A stretch of DNA of 64,000 nucleotides from SHVO01 sp050246995. GTDB taxonomy: Bacteria; Pseudomonadota; Alphaproteobacteria; Rhodospirillales; Rhodospirillaceae. Of this stretch, positions 18,104-27,133 are shown in pieces; the first letter of the stretch is position 1; the number at the start of each line of letters is the position of its first letter. Under the pieces are notes generated by a model. That model made no database searches. It was not told the origin of the DNA and was given only the letters and a program-made list of their open reading frames with translations. The DNA is taken from positions 248,001-312,000 of the forward strand of contig JBFWVA010000004.1 of NCBI GenBank assembly GCA_050246995.1, in the 5' to 3' direction. Position numbers and translations under genes: made by a program.

Positions 18104-18997
18104 ATGAACGAGGGCTATCTCCTTCTGGCGTTCGACGATGCCCGCTATCTGGAGCTGGCGGCCAACTTCGCGCTGTCGGTGCGGCGCGTGGAGCGGCGTC
18201 CCGTGAGCGTGGCCGTGAACGCCAAGGTGAAGGTGGACCCGGCGCTGGCCGCTCTCTTCGACCAGGTGATCGTGGCCGGAGACGACGCCCACATGCGCGG
18301 CGCCATGAACAAGGCCCGCCTGTTCGACATGACGCCCTACGCGCGCACTTTCTATATCGACGCGGACTGTCTCCTGTTCAGTCCCCGCATCGAATTCTTC
18401 TGGCGCAAGTTCCGTGACCGGCCCTTCGTCGTCGAAGGGCACCGCCAGAGTAAAGGCCCCGCTTTCGCCTGCTCGCTCGGCGAAAAAGATGCGGCGGCTT
18501 TGTGCGCGCTGCTCGGCGTGCGATACCTGACCGTCTTCAACGCCGGTGTGATGTATTTCGAACGCACACCCGCTTCGAAGGCCGTTTTCGATAAAGTGCG
18601 CGAGCTGTACGAAGGCCCGCACCGCGATACGATCAGTTACCGCTATAAGCACGAAGGCGAATATGCGGACGAGCCTTTTTTCGCCGCGGCCTTGGCCTTG
18701 CTCGGCATCGACCCTGAGGAGCCGCCGATCAGTGCGCGGTTACAGGTCACGACCCCGAACATCACGGAAGGCGTCATGGACCTCGATACGGGCGATCTGC
18801 GTCTCGTAAAGCAGCCGGCGGGCGAGCCCGCCGCCCTGTGGTCCGGGGTGTTGTGCCATTTCTGCGGCCTTGTGCCGATGAACGACTACTTCGCGCTGGC
18901 CGACAAACTGCGCCGTGAAGCCAATCTACCGCCCATGGACCGCTCGAAATTCATGCCGGTCGTGCTCACCGCGGCCCATCACAAAGAAAGCACGTAG
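18104..18997 (+). CDS. GT-A fold glycosyltransferase, GT8-like
   Basis: The 297-residue cytoplasmic protein has a nucleotide-diphospho-sugar transferase pattern. It starts with GYLLLAFDDARYLELAANFA and carries a metal-binding DxD within FYIDADCLLF (DAD at 86-88). It also has FNAGVMYFERT (145-155) and an acidic YADEPFF (187-193). These features fit GT8/GT-A retaining enzymes. The open frame extends 20 codons upstream, but the ATG at 18104 starts the conserved region, so I chose it. It begins a + strand run with the unknown at 19006 (8-base gap) and a TPR/GT41. Donor and acceptor are unknown. Confidence 0.75.
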   Translation: MNEGYLLLAFDDARYLELAANFALSVRRVERRPVSVAVNAKVKVDPALAALFDQVIVAGDDAHMRGAMNKARLFDMTPYARTFYIDADCLLFSPRIEFFWRKFRDRPFVVEGHRQSKGPAFACSLGEKDAAALCALLGVRYLTVFNAGVMYFERTPASKAVFDKVRELYEGPHRDTISYRYKHEGEYADEPFFAAALALLGIDPEEPPISARLQVTTPNITEGVMDLDTGDLRLVKQPAGEPAALWSGVLCHFCGLVPMNDYFALADKLRREANLPPMDRSKFMPVVLTAAHHKEST

Positions 18998-19005
18998 GTT
19001 CCCGC

Positions 19006-19935
19006 ATGGCGTCCGCCTCACCGATCTTTCTGGCCACGAGCCTTGTTCCCGGGCGCGACATCGCGCAGCAAACGGCCGCCGTGGCGTCCTGGGCGGCGGC
19101 GGGATTCCATGTGCTCTCGGTGAACGGCAAGGCCGAAGCGGATGCGATCAGGTCGGACTATCCCGGCGTCGATGTCATCGTGCCGCCCAGCACCGCGGAA
19201 CGGTTCGCGAAAAAGCCGGTGCCGTATATCCACGATCTCCTAAAGGCTTTGCGTGCCGCTGTCGCCGGCTCGGGTCATGACCCGGCCCATTGCATCGTCG
19301 GGATCATCAACGCGGATATTCATTTGCGCGACGTCGCCGGGCTGAAATCCTTCATCCAGCGCGAGGCGCAGGGCGCCCTCTTGTGCGGACCGCGCGTGGA
19401 CGTTCCCAGCGCCGATCACTTCACGACCTACGCTCCAACAGGCGCCGAAGTCTATTCCATCGGCTACGACTACTTCTTCCTGCCGAGCAAATTCCTGGAC
19501 GACTATACCGAGAGCCCGTTCTGCATGGGCATGCCGTTCTGGGACTACTGGTTTCCCTTGGTGACGCTTCTGCGGGGTAAGCCGATCAAGACGTTGAATT
19601 CCCCCGTGGCGCTGCACGTGAGCCATGAGACGCGCTGGGACGACACGGTCTATCTGTTCTTCCACGCGCTCATCACCTACGTCATGGAACTCGCGCGCCA
19701 AACGCGCGGCCAGAACCCGAAAGCCGAAGGCCGGCAGTTCGACTTGCTGTTCGACTTCGTGCAGCACTTTTACGGCGCCGTGTTCAAACGCGGCACCGAG
19801 GCCGAGGCAAACGGCACCGCGGATGCCGCCGGCGTCGCGATGCTGGCGGACTTCTATGACCGCTTCCAACAGGTGGCGGTTCATCACATCAAGACGCAAG
19901 CCGCCCCGGTCACTCTCGCCGAGGCGGTCACTTGA
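19006..19935 (+). CDS. Unrecognised glycosyltransferase-like protein
   Basis: The protein has 309 residues and no signal peptide or membrane segment. It begins with an alternating strand/helix pattern (PIFLATSLVPGRDIAQQTAA, WAAAGFHVLSVNG). It carries GIINADIHLRD (99-109), reminiscent of the strand-DxD of GT-A enzymes. Aromatic blocks GYDYFFLPSKF and FWDYWFPLV (179-187) and HVSHETRWDD follow. I do not recognise a named family. Its tight position between a GT8-like gene and a TPR/GT41 gene (4-base TTGA overlap with the latter) suggests a role in the same glycan or protein-glycosylation step. Confidence 0.65.
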   Translation: MASASPIFLATSLVPGRDIAQQTAAVASWAAAGFHVLSVNGKAEADAIRSDYPGVDVIVPPSTAERFAKKPVPYIHDLLKALRAAVAGSGHDPAHCIVGIINADIHLRDVAGLKSFIQREAQGALLCGPRVDVPSADHFTTYAPTGAEVYSIGYDYFFLPSKFLDDYTESPFCMGMPFWDYWFPLVTLLRGKPIKTLNSPVALHVSHETRWDDTVYLFFHALITYVMELARQTRGQNPKAEGRQFDLLFDFVQHFYGAVFKRGTEAEANGTADAAGVAMLADFYDRFQQVAVHHIKTQAAPVTLAEAVT

Positions 19936-21875
19936 ACGAAGCGGCGGAGCTCTTCAAACAAGGCCTCGCGCACCATCAGGCCGGCGATGCGGCCGCCGCG
20001 GCGGAGCTTTATCGTCAAGGCCTCGCCCTCAATGATGCGATCCCCGACGCCTGGCATCTCCTCGGCGTCGCGCTGGTACAAACCGGCGATCTCGGCAACG
20101 CGATCGCCGCGCTCGAGAAAGCCGTCGTGCTGAAACCCTCCTTCGCCGACGCCCACGGCAATTTGGGAACGGCGCTGCAAACCGCGGGGCGCTTGGGTGA
20201 AGCGGAAGCGCCGATGCGCACGGCGATCGCGCTCGCGCCCGGCACCGCCGCATTTCACTTCAATCTCGGGAATCTGCTCGCGGCCACGGGGCGCCCCACC
20301 AGCGCGGTCGGCGCCTATCGTGACGCCGTACGTCTGCAGCCGCATTATCCCGACGCACATTCCAATCTCGGCAGCGCGTTGCGCGATCTCGAACAATTGG
20401 ACGCCGCAACCGAAGCCTTCGAAACGGCCGTGGCCCAGAATGCGGGATTCGTGGAAGCGCGCTACAACCTCGCCAACGCGTACAGGGATCAAGGCAAACT
20501 CACCGCCGCCGAAACCGAAATCCGCAAAGTCCTCGCGCAGCGCGGCTATGCCAGAGCCTACAACACGCTTGGTGTGATCCTATCCGACCAGGGACGTTCC
20601 GCCGAAGCGGTCGGAGCGTTCGCCGCGGCCATAAAAGAGGATTCTTCCTACATGCCGGCGGCCAGCAATTGGCTGAGCGCGCAGCAGTATGTCGCCGGCG
20701 TGACGGAAGAAAGCCTCGCGCAGGCGCATACGCAATGGACAGCGCGGCACGGCGTTGCGGAGACGCCGGGCGCGCCGCGCGCCGAAATGCGAACGCCGCT
20801 CACGGTCGGCTTCGTTTCCCCTGATTTCGGGGTCCATCCCGTCGGCTTGCTCAGCGTGCGGATGTTCGAGAACCTCAACGCGCGCGAGGTTCGTGCGATT
20901 GTCTTCAGCACGCGGCCTGCGGACCGTGAAGACGAGATCAGCGCGCGCATCCGCGCCGCCGCCGACTGGCGGCATGTCGACGGACTATCGGACGAGGCAC
21001 TGACGGCCGACATACGCGCGGCCGGCGTGCAGATCCTGTTCGACCTGTCGGGACACACGGCGGGGCATCGTCTCGGCGTGTTCGCGCGCCGCGCCGCGCC
21101 CGTGCAAATCTCATGGCTGGGTTATGTCGGAACCACGGGCCTCGCGGCGATGGATTATGTGCTCGCCGATGCCGTGCAGGCGCCCCCAGGCACCGAAGCG
21201 CATTACGCCGAGAAGATCATCCGCCTGCCCCACGGCTATACCTGCTTCGATCCGCCCGCGAACGCACCCGCCGCGCCTGACACGCCGGCCATGCGCAACG
21301 GCTTCGTCACGTTCGGCAGTCTCAACAATCCGGCGAAGCTGAGTGATGCCGTGATCTCGAGTTATGCGGCGATCCTCGCACGCGTGCCGCGCGCCCGGCT
21401 GATGCTGAAGTTCCGGGGCCTCGAGGATCCCGGCGTGCAGAAACGACTCCGCACCGCTTTCGCCGCCGAAGGCGTCGCCGCCGAACGTCTGGTCATTTCA
21501 GGCAAAGCGCCGCGCGAAAGCTTCCTACAGACCTATAATGAGATCGACATCGCGCTCGATACCTTCCCATACTCGGGCGGCCTCACGACATGCGAAGCCC
21601 TTTGGATGGGCTGCCCGGTCGTGACGTTTGCCGGCGCGACATTCGCCGGACGCCACGCCGCGAGTTACCTCAGCCATGCCGGCCTTCGTGAACTCATCGC
21701 GGCGGATCGCGGCGGCTTTGAGACTCTCGCCGCCGCACTGGCCGGCGCGCCCGCCCGGCTTCAAGCGTACCGCAAGACTCTGCGTGAAAAAGTTGCCGCG
21801 ACCTTGTGCGACGGACGCCGTTTCGCGGCCGACTTCACCGCGGCGATGCAGGCGGCGCTGCGCTCACACCTTTAG
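19932..21875 (+). CDS. TPR SPINDLY/OGT-type O-glycosyltransferase (GT41), copy 3
   Basis: The protein has 647 residues. It starts at a TTG embedded in the upstream stop (TTGA), implying translational coupling. TPR-like repeats occupy ~1-240 (HLLGVALVQTGDLGNAIAAL, ADAHGNLGTALQTAGRLGEA). GT41 motifs are VGFVSPDFGVHPVGLL (292-307), DLSGHTAGHRLGVFARR (371-387), GYVGTTG (397-403), LMLKFRGLEDP (490-500) and DTFPYSGGLTTCEALWMG (543-560). The NG of the sugar-binding loop is SG here, so its donor may differ from copies 1 and 2. It converges with the DUF1801 gene, ends overlapping by 12 bases. Confidence 0.9.
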   Translation: MNEAAELFKQGLAHHQAGDAAAAAELYRQGLALNDAIPDAWHLLGVALVQTGDLGNAIAALEKAVVLKPSFADAHGNLGTALQTAGRLGEAEAPMRTAIALAPGTAAFHFNLGNLLAATGRPTSAVGAYRDAVRLQPHYPDAHSNLGSALRDLEQLDAATEAFETAVAQNAGFVEARYNLANAYRDQGKLTAAETEIRKVLAQRGYARAYNTLGVILSDQGRSAEAVGAFAAAIKEDSSYMPAASNWLSAQQYVAGVTEESLAQAHTQWTARHGVAETPGAPRAEMRTPLTVGFVSPDFGVHPVGLLSVRMFENLNAREVRAIVFSTRPADREDEISARIRAAADWRHVDGLSDEALTADIRAAGVQILFDLSGHTAGHRLGVFARRAAPVQISWLGYVGTTGLAAMDYVLADAVQAPPGTEAHYAEKIIRLPHGYTCFDPPANAPAAPDTPAMRNGFVTFGSLNNPAKLSDAVISSYAAILARVPRARLMLKFRGLEDPGVQKRLRTAFAAEGVAAERLVISGKAPRESFLQTYNEIDIALDTFPYSGGLTTCEALWMGCPVVTFAGATFAGRHAASYLSHAGLRELIAADRGGFETLAAALAGAPARLQAYRKTLREKVAATLCDGRRFAADFTAAMQAALRSHL

Positions 21876-22370
21876 CCAGCCGGGGCGTTTGCCGGCCTGT
21901 CTCGCCCACGAGATGAACCGCGCCTCATCGATCTTGTCCGTCTCGTGGATGTCGAGGTAGCGGACCTCCTTCTGCTTGGAGGCGCCGGGCGGCGGCGGTT
22001 TCAGCGACGCACCGTTGAAGAAGGCGACTTTGACGTACTTGGTGAAGCAATGAAAACTGATCACCCAGCCGCCGCCCGCGACGCCATAAAACGGCGAATT
22101 CCATTTCACCGCCTTGCGTACACCGGGAACGGCGCGTGTGATCAGCGCGTCGACGCGGCGCGCCACCGCTTTCTTCCAATCGGGGATCGCGGCGATATAG
22201 GCCTGCACGGGCGCGTTGCCCTCACCTTTTGAAACTTGCGGATTGCCGCCGGCGAGGAGTTTTACCGCTTTCTTGCGCACGTTTTTCTTGGCCGGATTTT
22301 TCTTGGCGGGGCCTTTTTTGGCGGCGTTCTTCTTCGCGGTCTTTTTCACGGCTTTTCTGGCCCGGGCCAT
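21864..22370 (-). CDS. DUF1801 (YdhG-like) protein with lysine-rich N-terminal tail
   Basis: The protein has 168 residues. Residues 1-45 are a Lys/Ala tract with repeated KK-A-KK spacing, like bacterial histone H1-type tails. Residues ~50-165 match DUF1801: VQAYIAAIPDWKKAVARRVD, GVRKAVKWNSPFYGV, WVISFHCFTKYVKVAFFNG and RYLDIHETDKIDEARF. The function of the family is unknown. The basic tail suggests nucleic-acid or polyanion binding, which is inference. It follows the GT4 gene after 11 bases and may be co-transcribed with it. Confidence 0.8.
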   Translation of the reverse strand: MARARKAVKKTAKKNAAKKGPAKKNPAKKNVRKKAVKLLAGGNPQVSKGEGNAPVQAYIAAIPDWKKAVARRVDALITRAVPGVRKAVKWNSPFYGVAGGGWVISFHCFTKYVKVAFFNGASLKPPPPGASKQKEVRYLDIHETDKIDEARFISWARQAGKRPGWLKV

Positions 22371-22381
22371 AAGTGTCTTCC

Positions 22382-23542
22382 TTAGAGCGCGATTGCATCC
22401 AACAGTTTGCCGACCTGGCGCTCCCAGCTCCAGTCCCGCATGAAGGCCGCCCCGTTCGCGCCGCGGCGCGCCGCGCCCGCGCGGTCGGTATAGGCCTCTT
22501 CAAGCTTGGCGACGATCTCATCAATGGAGGATTCACCCCAGCCATCGAGATCGGGGCGGCCCATGACCTCGCCCATCGGAATCTGGAAATCGAGCGTGTA
22601 ACACGTGTCCGCGCCAACGAGATCGAGATGACCGGTGTTGCGCGACAGGATCACCGGCACGCCGCACGCCATGGCTTCCATGGCGACGAGGTTCGTTCCC
22701 CCTTCGCAGCGGCTTGGCAGAAGCGCGGCATCGACCTCGCGCAGCAGCGGCGCGGTCGCGGTATTGGCGAGCGGCCCGAGATCGACAAACGAGCCCGTCG
22801 GCAGCCCGTTCATCGTCAGCCACCCCGTGACATCGAGACGGCCGTCCGTCACCGGCGGCGGCCCGGCGACATGCGCCGAGCGGGCCAGACCTTGTGCGGC
22901 CTGCGGCCATGGATTGTGCCACGCCGTGACGAGCAGCGCGTCCGGGTGGCGCGCGTGGAATTTCTTGAAGGCGGCAACGACGAGGTCCTGGCCTTTGCGG
23001 TACTCAAGCTTACCGCCGGAGAAAACAGCAAAGCGTCCAGCGAAGCGTCCCGTCCGCGCGCCGGGGGTGAAGAGGCCGGGATCCACGCCCTGGAAGCAGT
23101 TGCGCACATTTGTAAATCCATGGCGCTTCAGGACATCGGCGTTCCAGGTCGACCCCGTAACGATCAAGGCAAAGCGCTGCGCGGCGTCGATATTCGGTTT
23201 CGGGATGGTCGCGGATTCAAAGAACACGACGCCGATATCCGGCGTGCCGTGCAGGGCCGCGAGGACCGGGGGGAAATCCAATTTGTCGCCGAGAGCATGA
23301 AGGATCGGAAAGCCGGCCCTGACCTCGCCTTGCGACCGGGCCGCACGCCATTCGCCGTGACGGGCGAGAGGGCCCGCAAGCGCTTCGGCTTGAGGCGGCG
23401 TCAGGTTCAAGGGGGCGGCGACAAAGAACAGTTCGGGCGAAATCCCCCGATGCACCAGCTGCGCCGCCAAGTTGACACCATAGGTGCCCCAGCCGCTGGC
23501 CACCCCGACCTGCCAGCCGATGCCGATTTGCCGAGAGGCCAT
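22382..23542 (-). CDS. Glycosyltransferase family 4-type enzyme (GT-B)
   Basis: The 386-residue protein has a Gly-rich N-terminal loop (GVASGWGTYGVNLAAQL, 13-29). A C-terminal Rossmann half has FAVFSGGKLEYRKGQDLVVA (171-190). The nucleotide-sugar-binding segment is RCEGGTNLVAMEAMACGVPV (278-297), with the E-x7-E arrangement typical of GT4 retaining transferases. It is soluble or peripheral, probably acting on envelope or protein-linked glycan. Its start lies opposite the small unknown gene at 23729 with 186 bases between them. The sugar specificity cannot be predicted. Confidence 0.82.
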   Translation of the reverse strand: MASRQIGIGWQVGVASGWGTYGVNLAAQLVHRGISPELFFVAAPLNLTPPQAEALAGPLARHGEWRAARSQGEVRAGFPILHALGDKLDFPPVLAALHGTPDIGVVFFESATIPKPNIDAAQRFALIVTGSTWNADVLKRHGFTNVRNCFQGVDPGLFTPGARTGRFAGRFAVFSGGKLEYRKGQDLVVAAFKKFHARHPDALLVTAWHNPWPQAAQGLARSAHVAGPPPVTDGRLDVTGWLTMNGLPTGSFVDLGPLANTATAPLLREVDAALLPSRCEGGTNLVAMEAMACGVPVILSRNTGHLDLVGADTCYTLDFQIPMGEVMGRPDLDGWGESSIDEIVAKLEEAYTDRAGAARRGANGAAFMRDWSWERQVGKLLDAIAL

Positions 23543-23728
23543 CTTTTATGACTCTTAACGGTTATCTCACCCGCCCTGGGTACACGCTCCCCTGGCACGG
23601 GTTAAAGTGTTATTTACCGGTGATCCTGTAAGCGTGCAGGATCAACGAACTGGTGCGCTCAGCACCTTCCTGGTTTTGGGCTCCGTCTGGGACGCAGTTT
23701 GAAGCCGGGTTTGGGTAAGGAAAACGCG

Positions 23729-24019
23729 ATGTCCGAATTCATGATGAGCCAAGTGCAGGGTCTTCTTGCCAAGGTCAGCGATGACCTCGATAAGATGAGC
23801 AGATCCGCCAACGCGACCACGGACATGCTCCTCGGGGCGATCAATGACCTCGCCGCCAATCTGTTCGCTACGCAAGCCATTCTCTGTGTCCTGCTCAAGG
23901 ACCATCCGGTCGACGCCGCGAAGGTCAAGGAGTGGATCGCAGGCCAGACCGGCAACGCGATGGAAGCGCCCAAGGCGCAGATGGTCGTCGACCAGCTCCT
24001 GGCCGCAGCGAAGAAGTAA
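23729..24019 (+). CDS. Small helical protein of unknown function
   Basis: The 96-residue protein starts MSEFMMSQVQGLLAKVSDDL and appears almost wholly alpha-helical (SANATTDMLLGAINDLAANL, AAKVKEWIAGQTGNAM). It has no signal peptide. I prefer the ATG at 23729 behind TAAGGAAAACGCG over the ATG at 23699. One Cys (residue ~62) lies in AILCVLLKDHPVD. It sits upstream of waaA by 72 bases. No family is recognised. Confidence 0.65.
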   Translation: MSEFMMSQVQGLLAKVSDDLDKMSRSANATTDMLLGAINDLAANLFATQAILCVLLKDHPVDAAKVKEWIAGQTGNAMEAPKAQMVVDQLLAAAKK

Positions 24020-24091
24020 GACCTTCCACCGTCCCGCGCGACGGCGTTCATCTTTTATGTGCGGGCCTGCGCCCGCGGGAGCCGCACCGTA

Positions 24092-25354
24092 ATGCTGCGG
24101 TCTCTCTACCGTAGTCTCACCACCATTTCCGGTCCGCTGCTGCGCGGCTGGCTGACTTACCGCGCGTCGCGCGGCAAGGAGATCGCCGCGCGCCTTCCAG
24201 AACGGCGCGGCATCGCCTCTCAGGAGCGCCCGATCGGCAAGCTCGCGTGGTTTCACGGCGCGAGCGTCGGCGAGGCTTTGTCGCTGCTGCCGATCATCGC
24301 CGGCGTGCGCGCCCAGGGCTGGCAGGTGCTGGTGACCACAGGCACCGTGACATCGGCCGCGTTGATGGCCGAGCGTCTTCCCGCCGGATGCATCCATCAG
24401 TTCGTGCCGCTGGACCGTCTGGCCTGGGTGCGCGCGTTCCTCGCGCACTGGGAGCCCAACCTCGTCATCTGGAGCGAGTCCGAGCTCTGGCCCAACATGC
24501 TCACGGAAATCGGCGAGAAAGAGATCCCCGCCGTGCTTTTGAACGCACGGCTCTCGGACAAAGCCTTCCGCGGGTGGCGGCGCTGGCCCGGGTTCGCGAA
24601 GAGCGTGCTCGCGGCGTTCGACCTCGTGCTGGCGCAATCGGCCGCCGACGCAGAACGGTTCCGAATCCTGGGGGCCTACGACGTGCGCGCGCTGGGTAAC
24701 GTCAAGCTCGCCGCGGCGCCCCTGCCCGCCGACGTGACCGGCCTTGCGGCGCTTAAAACCGATATCGGTGAGCGGCCCGTGTGGCTGGCCGCGAGCATCC
24801 ATCCCGGCGAGGACGCGATCGCGGCGCGCGTGCACCAATCGCTGAAGGACCGCCTCCCCGGCCTGCTGACCCTCGTGGTCCCGCGTCACGCAGACAAAGG
24901 GCGCGTGATGGCGGGCGCAATGCCGGGCGTGCGCACGGCGCTACGCTCCGAAACCACGGCGATCGGCGCGGATGTGGATGTCTATATCGCCGACACCATG
25001 GGCGAACTTGGGCTGTTCTTCCGGGCGGCCGACCTTGTGTTCATGGGCAAATCGCTGTCGGTCGGCGGCGGACAGAACCCGGCCGAACCCGCACTGCTCG
25101 GCTGCGCGCTGGTCTTGGGCCCGGATATGAGCAACTTCCGTGAAATTACCGACGCGCTGACTGGCGCCGGCGCCGCCGTGCAGGTGAGCGGTGAAGCTGA
25201 GCTGGCGCAAACCATCGCCCGTCTCCTTGGCGACAGAGGCGCACGCGAAAAGATGGGCGCGGCGGGCCGCGCGGTCATGGCGCTGCATGCCAATGCCGTT
25301 AAAGAGACGATGAACGCGCTGGAGCCCTATCTCACCGGCCCTAAAATCCGTTAG
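24092..25354 (+). CDS. waaA: 3-deoxy-D-manno-octulosonic acid (KDO) transferase WaaA/KdtA
   Basis: WaaA adds KDO from CMP-KDO to lipid IVA on the cytoplasmic face of the inner membrane, the first inner-core step of LPS. The 420-residue protein shows the GT30 pattern. An N-terminal membrane-associated helix (MLRSLYRSLTTISGPLLRGW) precedes LAWFHGASVGEALSLLPII, with the conserved SVGE acid. Further motifs are IWSESELWPNML, LNARLSDKAFRGW, ASIHPGEDAIAARVH and FFRAADLVFMGKSLSVGGGQ with a downstream NPAEPA. The ATG at 24092 is chosen over the upstream frame because the family starts here. It is followed by a divergent GT41 gene after 12 bases. Confidence 0.93.
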   Translation: MLRSLYRSLTTISGPLLRGWLTYRASRGKEIAARLPERRGIASQERPIGKLAWFHGASVGEALSLLPIIAGVRAQGWQVLVTTGTVTSAALMAERLPAGCIHQFVPLDRLAWVRAFLAHWEPNLVIWSESELWPNMLTEIGEKEIPAVLLNARLSDKAFRGWRRWPGFAKSVLAAFDLVLAQSAADAERFRILGAYDVRALGNVKLAAAPLPADVTGLAALKTDIGERPVWLAASIHPGEDAIAARVHQSLKDRLPGLLTLVVPRHADKGRVMAGAMPGVRTALRSETTAIGADVDVYIADTMGELGLFFRAADLVFMGKSLSVGGGQNPAEPALLGCALVLGPDMSNFREITDALTGAGAAVQVSGEAELAQTIARLLGDRGAREKMGAAGRAVMALHANAVKETMNALEPYLTGPKIR

Positions 25355-25366
25355 ATTCCCCGCCAC

Positions 25367-27133
25367 ATGGATCAAGAGTCGGAACGCAAATTAAGGGAAC
25401 TGCGCCTGAACCTGGCAGAAATCTGCCTGGAAGGCCGCGTCGAGCGCATCGGGCAGCTGTGCCGCAGCCCGGCCGGCGACGCGATCATGACCATGATCAA
25501 TTCCGGCGTGCGGCACCTGGCCATGACCAAGGGCGATCAGGCGGTCGCGGAACGATGCCACCGCATTCTCTCGGTCGAGCATGACGTGTCGCGCAAGGTC
25601 AGCGCCTATCTTGCGCTGTCGCTGTTCACGCCGCCGCAAGGCATCGAGCGGGCCTTCGACATCGTCGACGTGCCGACGCCGCTCCTGTGTACCGTTGTCA
25701 AGGTGCTGCTGGCGGTCCCGATGTTCTTCACCCGCGAAGGCGCGCGCCGCCGCGCGCTGGCTCATGTGGAGGCCACGGTCGCCGAGATTCATAAGGCGGT
25801 GATGGTCATCGACGAGTTCGAGTTCCGCCGCGAAGTCCTATCCGGCTTTATGGACGGCTACGTGATCTCGTCGATCTACGGTGAGGACGTGCCGCTGCGC
25901 ACGCTCGCGCAAAGGCGCGGCGACCTGATCCGCAAGTATCTCGAGATCCATAATCTCGCCCATGACATCGTTCCGCCGCCGCATCCGGACAACCAGACGA
26001 CGGTGCGCGTGGGCATCTTGTGTCCGGGCACGATCAGTGAAGTCGCCGCCATGCGCGGACACCTCGCCGGGCTCGACCGCAGCCTGTTCCAAGTCACGGC
26101 TTACGTGCCAGATGAAGCGGCCACGTCGGTGAGCGCTGGCTTCGAGGATGTCGCCGATGACTTTGTGGCTTTGCCGGTCTCCGATATCACCGCCTGCGCT
26201 CAAATCTTGGCGCAGGAGGAGCTGGACGTTCTGATCGCCGGCGCCAACATCACCAATACCTGCAAATTCCCGTGGACTCTTCTCATGGCGCAGCGCCTCG
26301 CGCGCTTACAGGTCGCCATGCATTGCAGCAGCCTGACGACGGGACTCGCAACCGTGGACGTGTTCATCAACGGCGCGCTGAATGAACCGGAGGATGCCCA
26401 GGAGGATTATACCGAGGAGCTTGCCCTCGTTCCCGGATCGTCCAATCACTACATCTTCGCGAGCAAGGCGCAGATCGCGCCCGAGGAACTGACCCGGGAG
26501 CGCATTGGCGTGCCCGATGCGGCGCTGATGCTGGCCACCGGCGCGAACTACTTCAAGATCGGGCCCGAACTGTTGACCACATGGGCGCGGATCCTGGAAG
26601 CGGTGCCGAACGCGCATCTGGTGATGTATCCGTTCAATCCCAATTGGACGACGCACTACCCGCACAAAGACGGCTTCCTGCGTTTCGTGCAGGAGCGTTT
26701 CGCCGAACGCGGCGTCGGCGTCGATCGCCTGCACGTCCTCGAATCCCAGCCGAGCCGCGCCCCGTTGCTGGGCGTCCTGAAGCTCGCCGACCTCTACCTC
26801 GACAGCTTCCCCTACTCCGGCGCGGTCTCGCTGCTTGATCCCTTAAGCGTGGGGTGCCCGCCGGTCGTGCGGGAAGGCCATACCGCCCGCTGCCGGCAAA
26901 GCGCCGCGCTCCTCAAGGAAATCGGCCTCGACGTGCTGGTGACGCGTTCGATGGAAGATTATGTGACCGTGGTCAAACGCCTGCTCACCGACCATAGCTT
27001 GCGGCGCGAAATGGCCGACGCGGTCCGGGACGCCACCCGTTCGGCGCAGCTTGGCACGAAGGGCATCGGCGCCGCCGTGGGCGACGCGCTGCTGGCCGGG
27101 TTGCGGAAAAAGCTGAAAGCCGACGCCGTCTAG
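25367..27133 (+). CDS. Divergent, TPR-less GT41-like glycosyltransferase (possibly altered or inactive)
   Basis: The protein has 588 residues. Residues 1-205 are helical and not recognisable as TPR. Residues 212-560 align in outline with GT41: VRVGILCPG (213-221), TGLATVDVFING (325-336, in the place of GYPxTTGxxxMDY), ATGANYFKIGPELL (390-403) and DLYLDSFPYSGAVSLLDPLS (475-494). The DLSGHT motif and its His are replaced by IAGANITN. The Lys of the LLLK motif is MYPFNPNW. The SFPYSG donor loop is retained. It could be a glycosyltransferase of changed specificity or a scaffold. It follows waaA directly, probably in the same transcript. Confidence 0.7.
   Translation: MDQESERKLRELRLNLAEICLEGRVERIGQLCRSPAGDAIMTMINSGVRHLAMTKGDQAVAERCHRILSVEHDVSRKVSAYLALSLFTPPQGIERAFDIVDVPTPLLCTVVKVLLAVPMFFTREGARRRALAHVEATVAEIHKAVMVIDEFEFRREVLSGFMDGYVISSIYGEDVPLRTLAQRRGDLIRKYLEIHNLAHDIVPPPHPDNQTTVRVGILCPGTISEVAAMRGHLAGLDRSLFQVTAYVPDEAATSVSAGFEDVADDFVALPVSDITACAQILAQEELDVLIAGANITNTCKFPWTLLMAQRLARLQVAMHCSSLTTGLATVDVFINGALNEPEDAQEDYTEELALVPGSSNHYIFASKAQIAPEELTRERIGVPDAALMLATGANYFKIGPELLTTWARILEAVPNAHLVMYPFNPNWTTHYPHKDGFLRFVQERFAERGVGVDRLHVLESQPSRAPLLGVLKLADLYLDSFPYSGAVSLLDPLSVGCPPVVREGHTARCRQSAALLKEIGLDVLVTRSMEDYVTVVKRLLTDHSLRREMADAVRDATRSAQLGTKGIGAAVGDALLAGLRKKLKADAV

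Noticed and set aside
23590..23610. TGGCACGGG before the gene at 23729 as a sigma-54 promoter
   Set aside because: The -24 element is perfect, but there is no GC at the -12 position.
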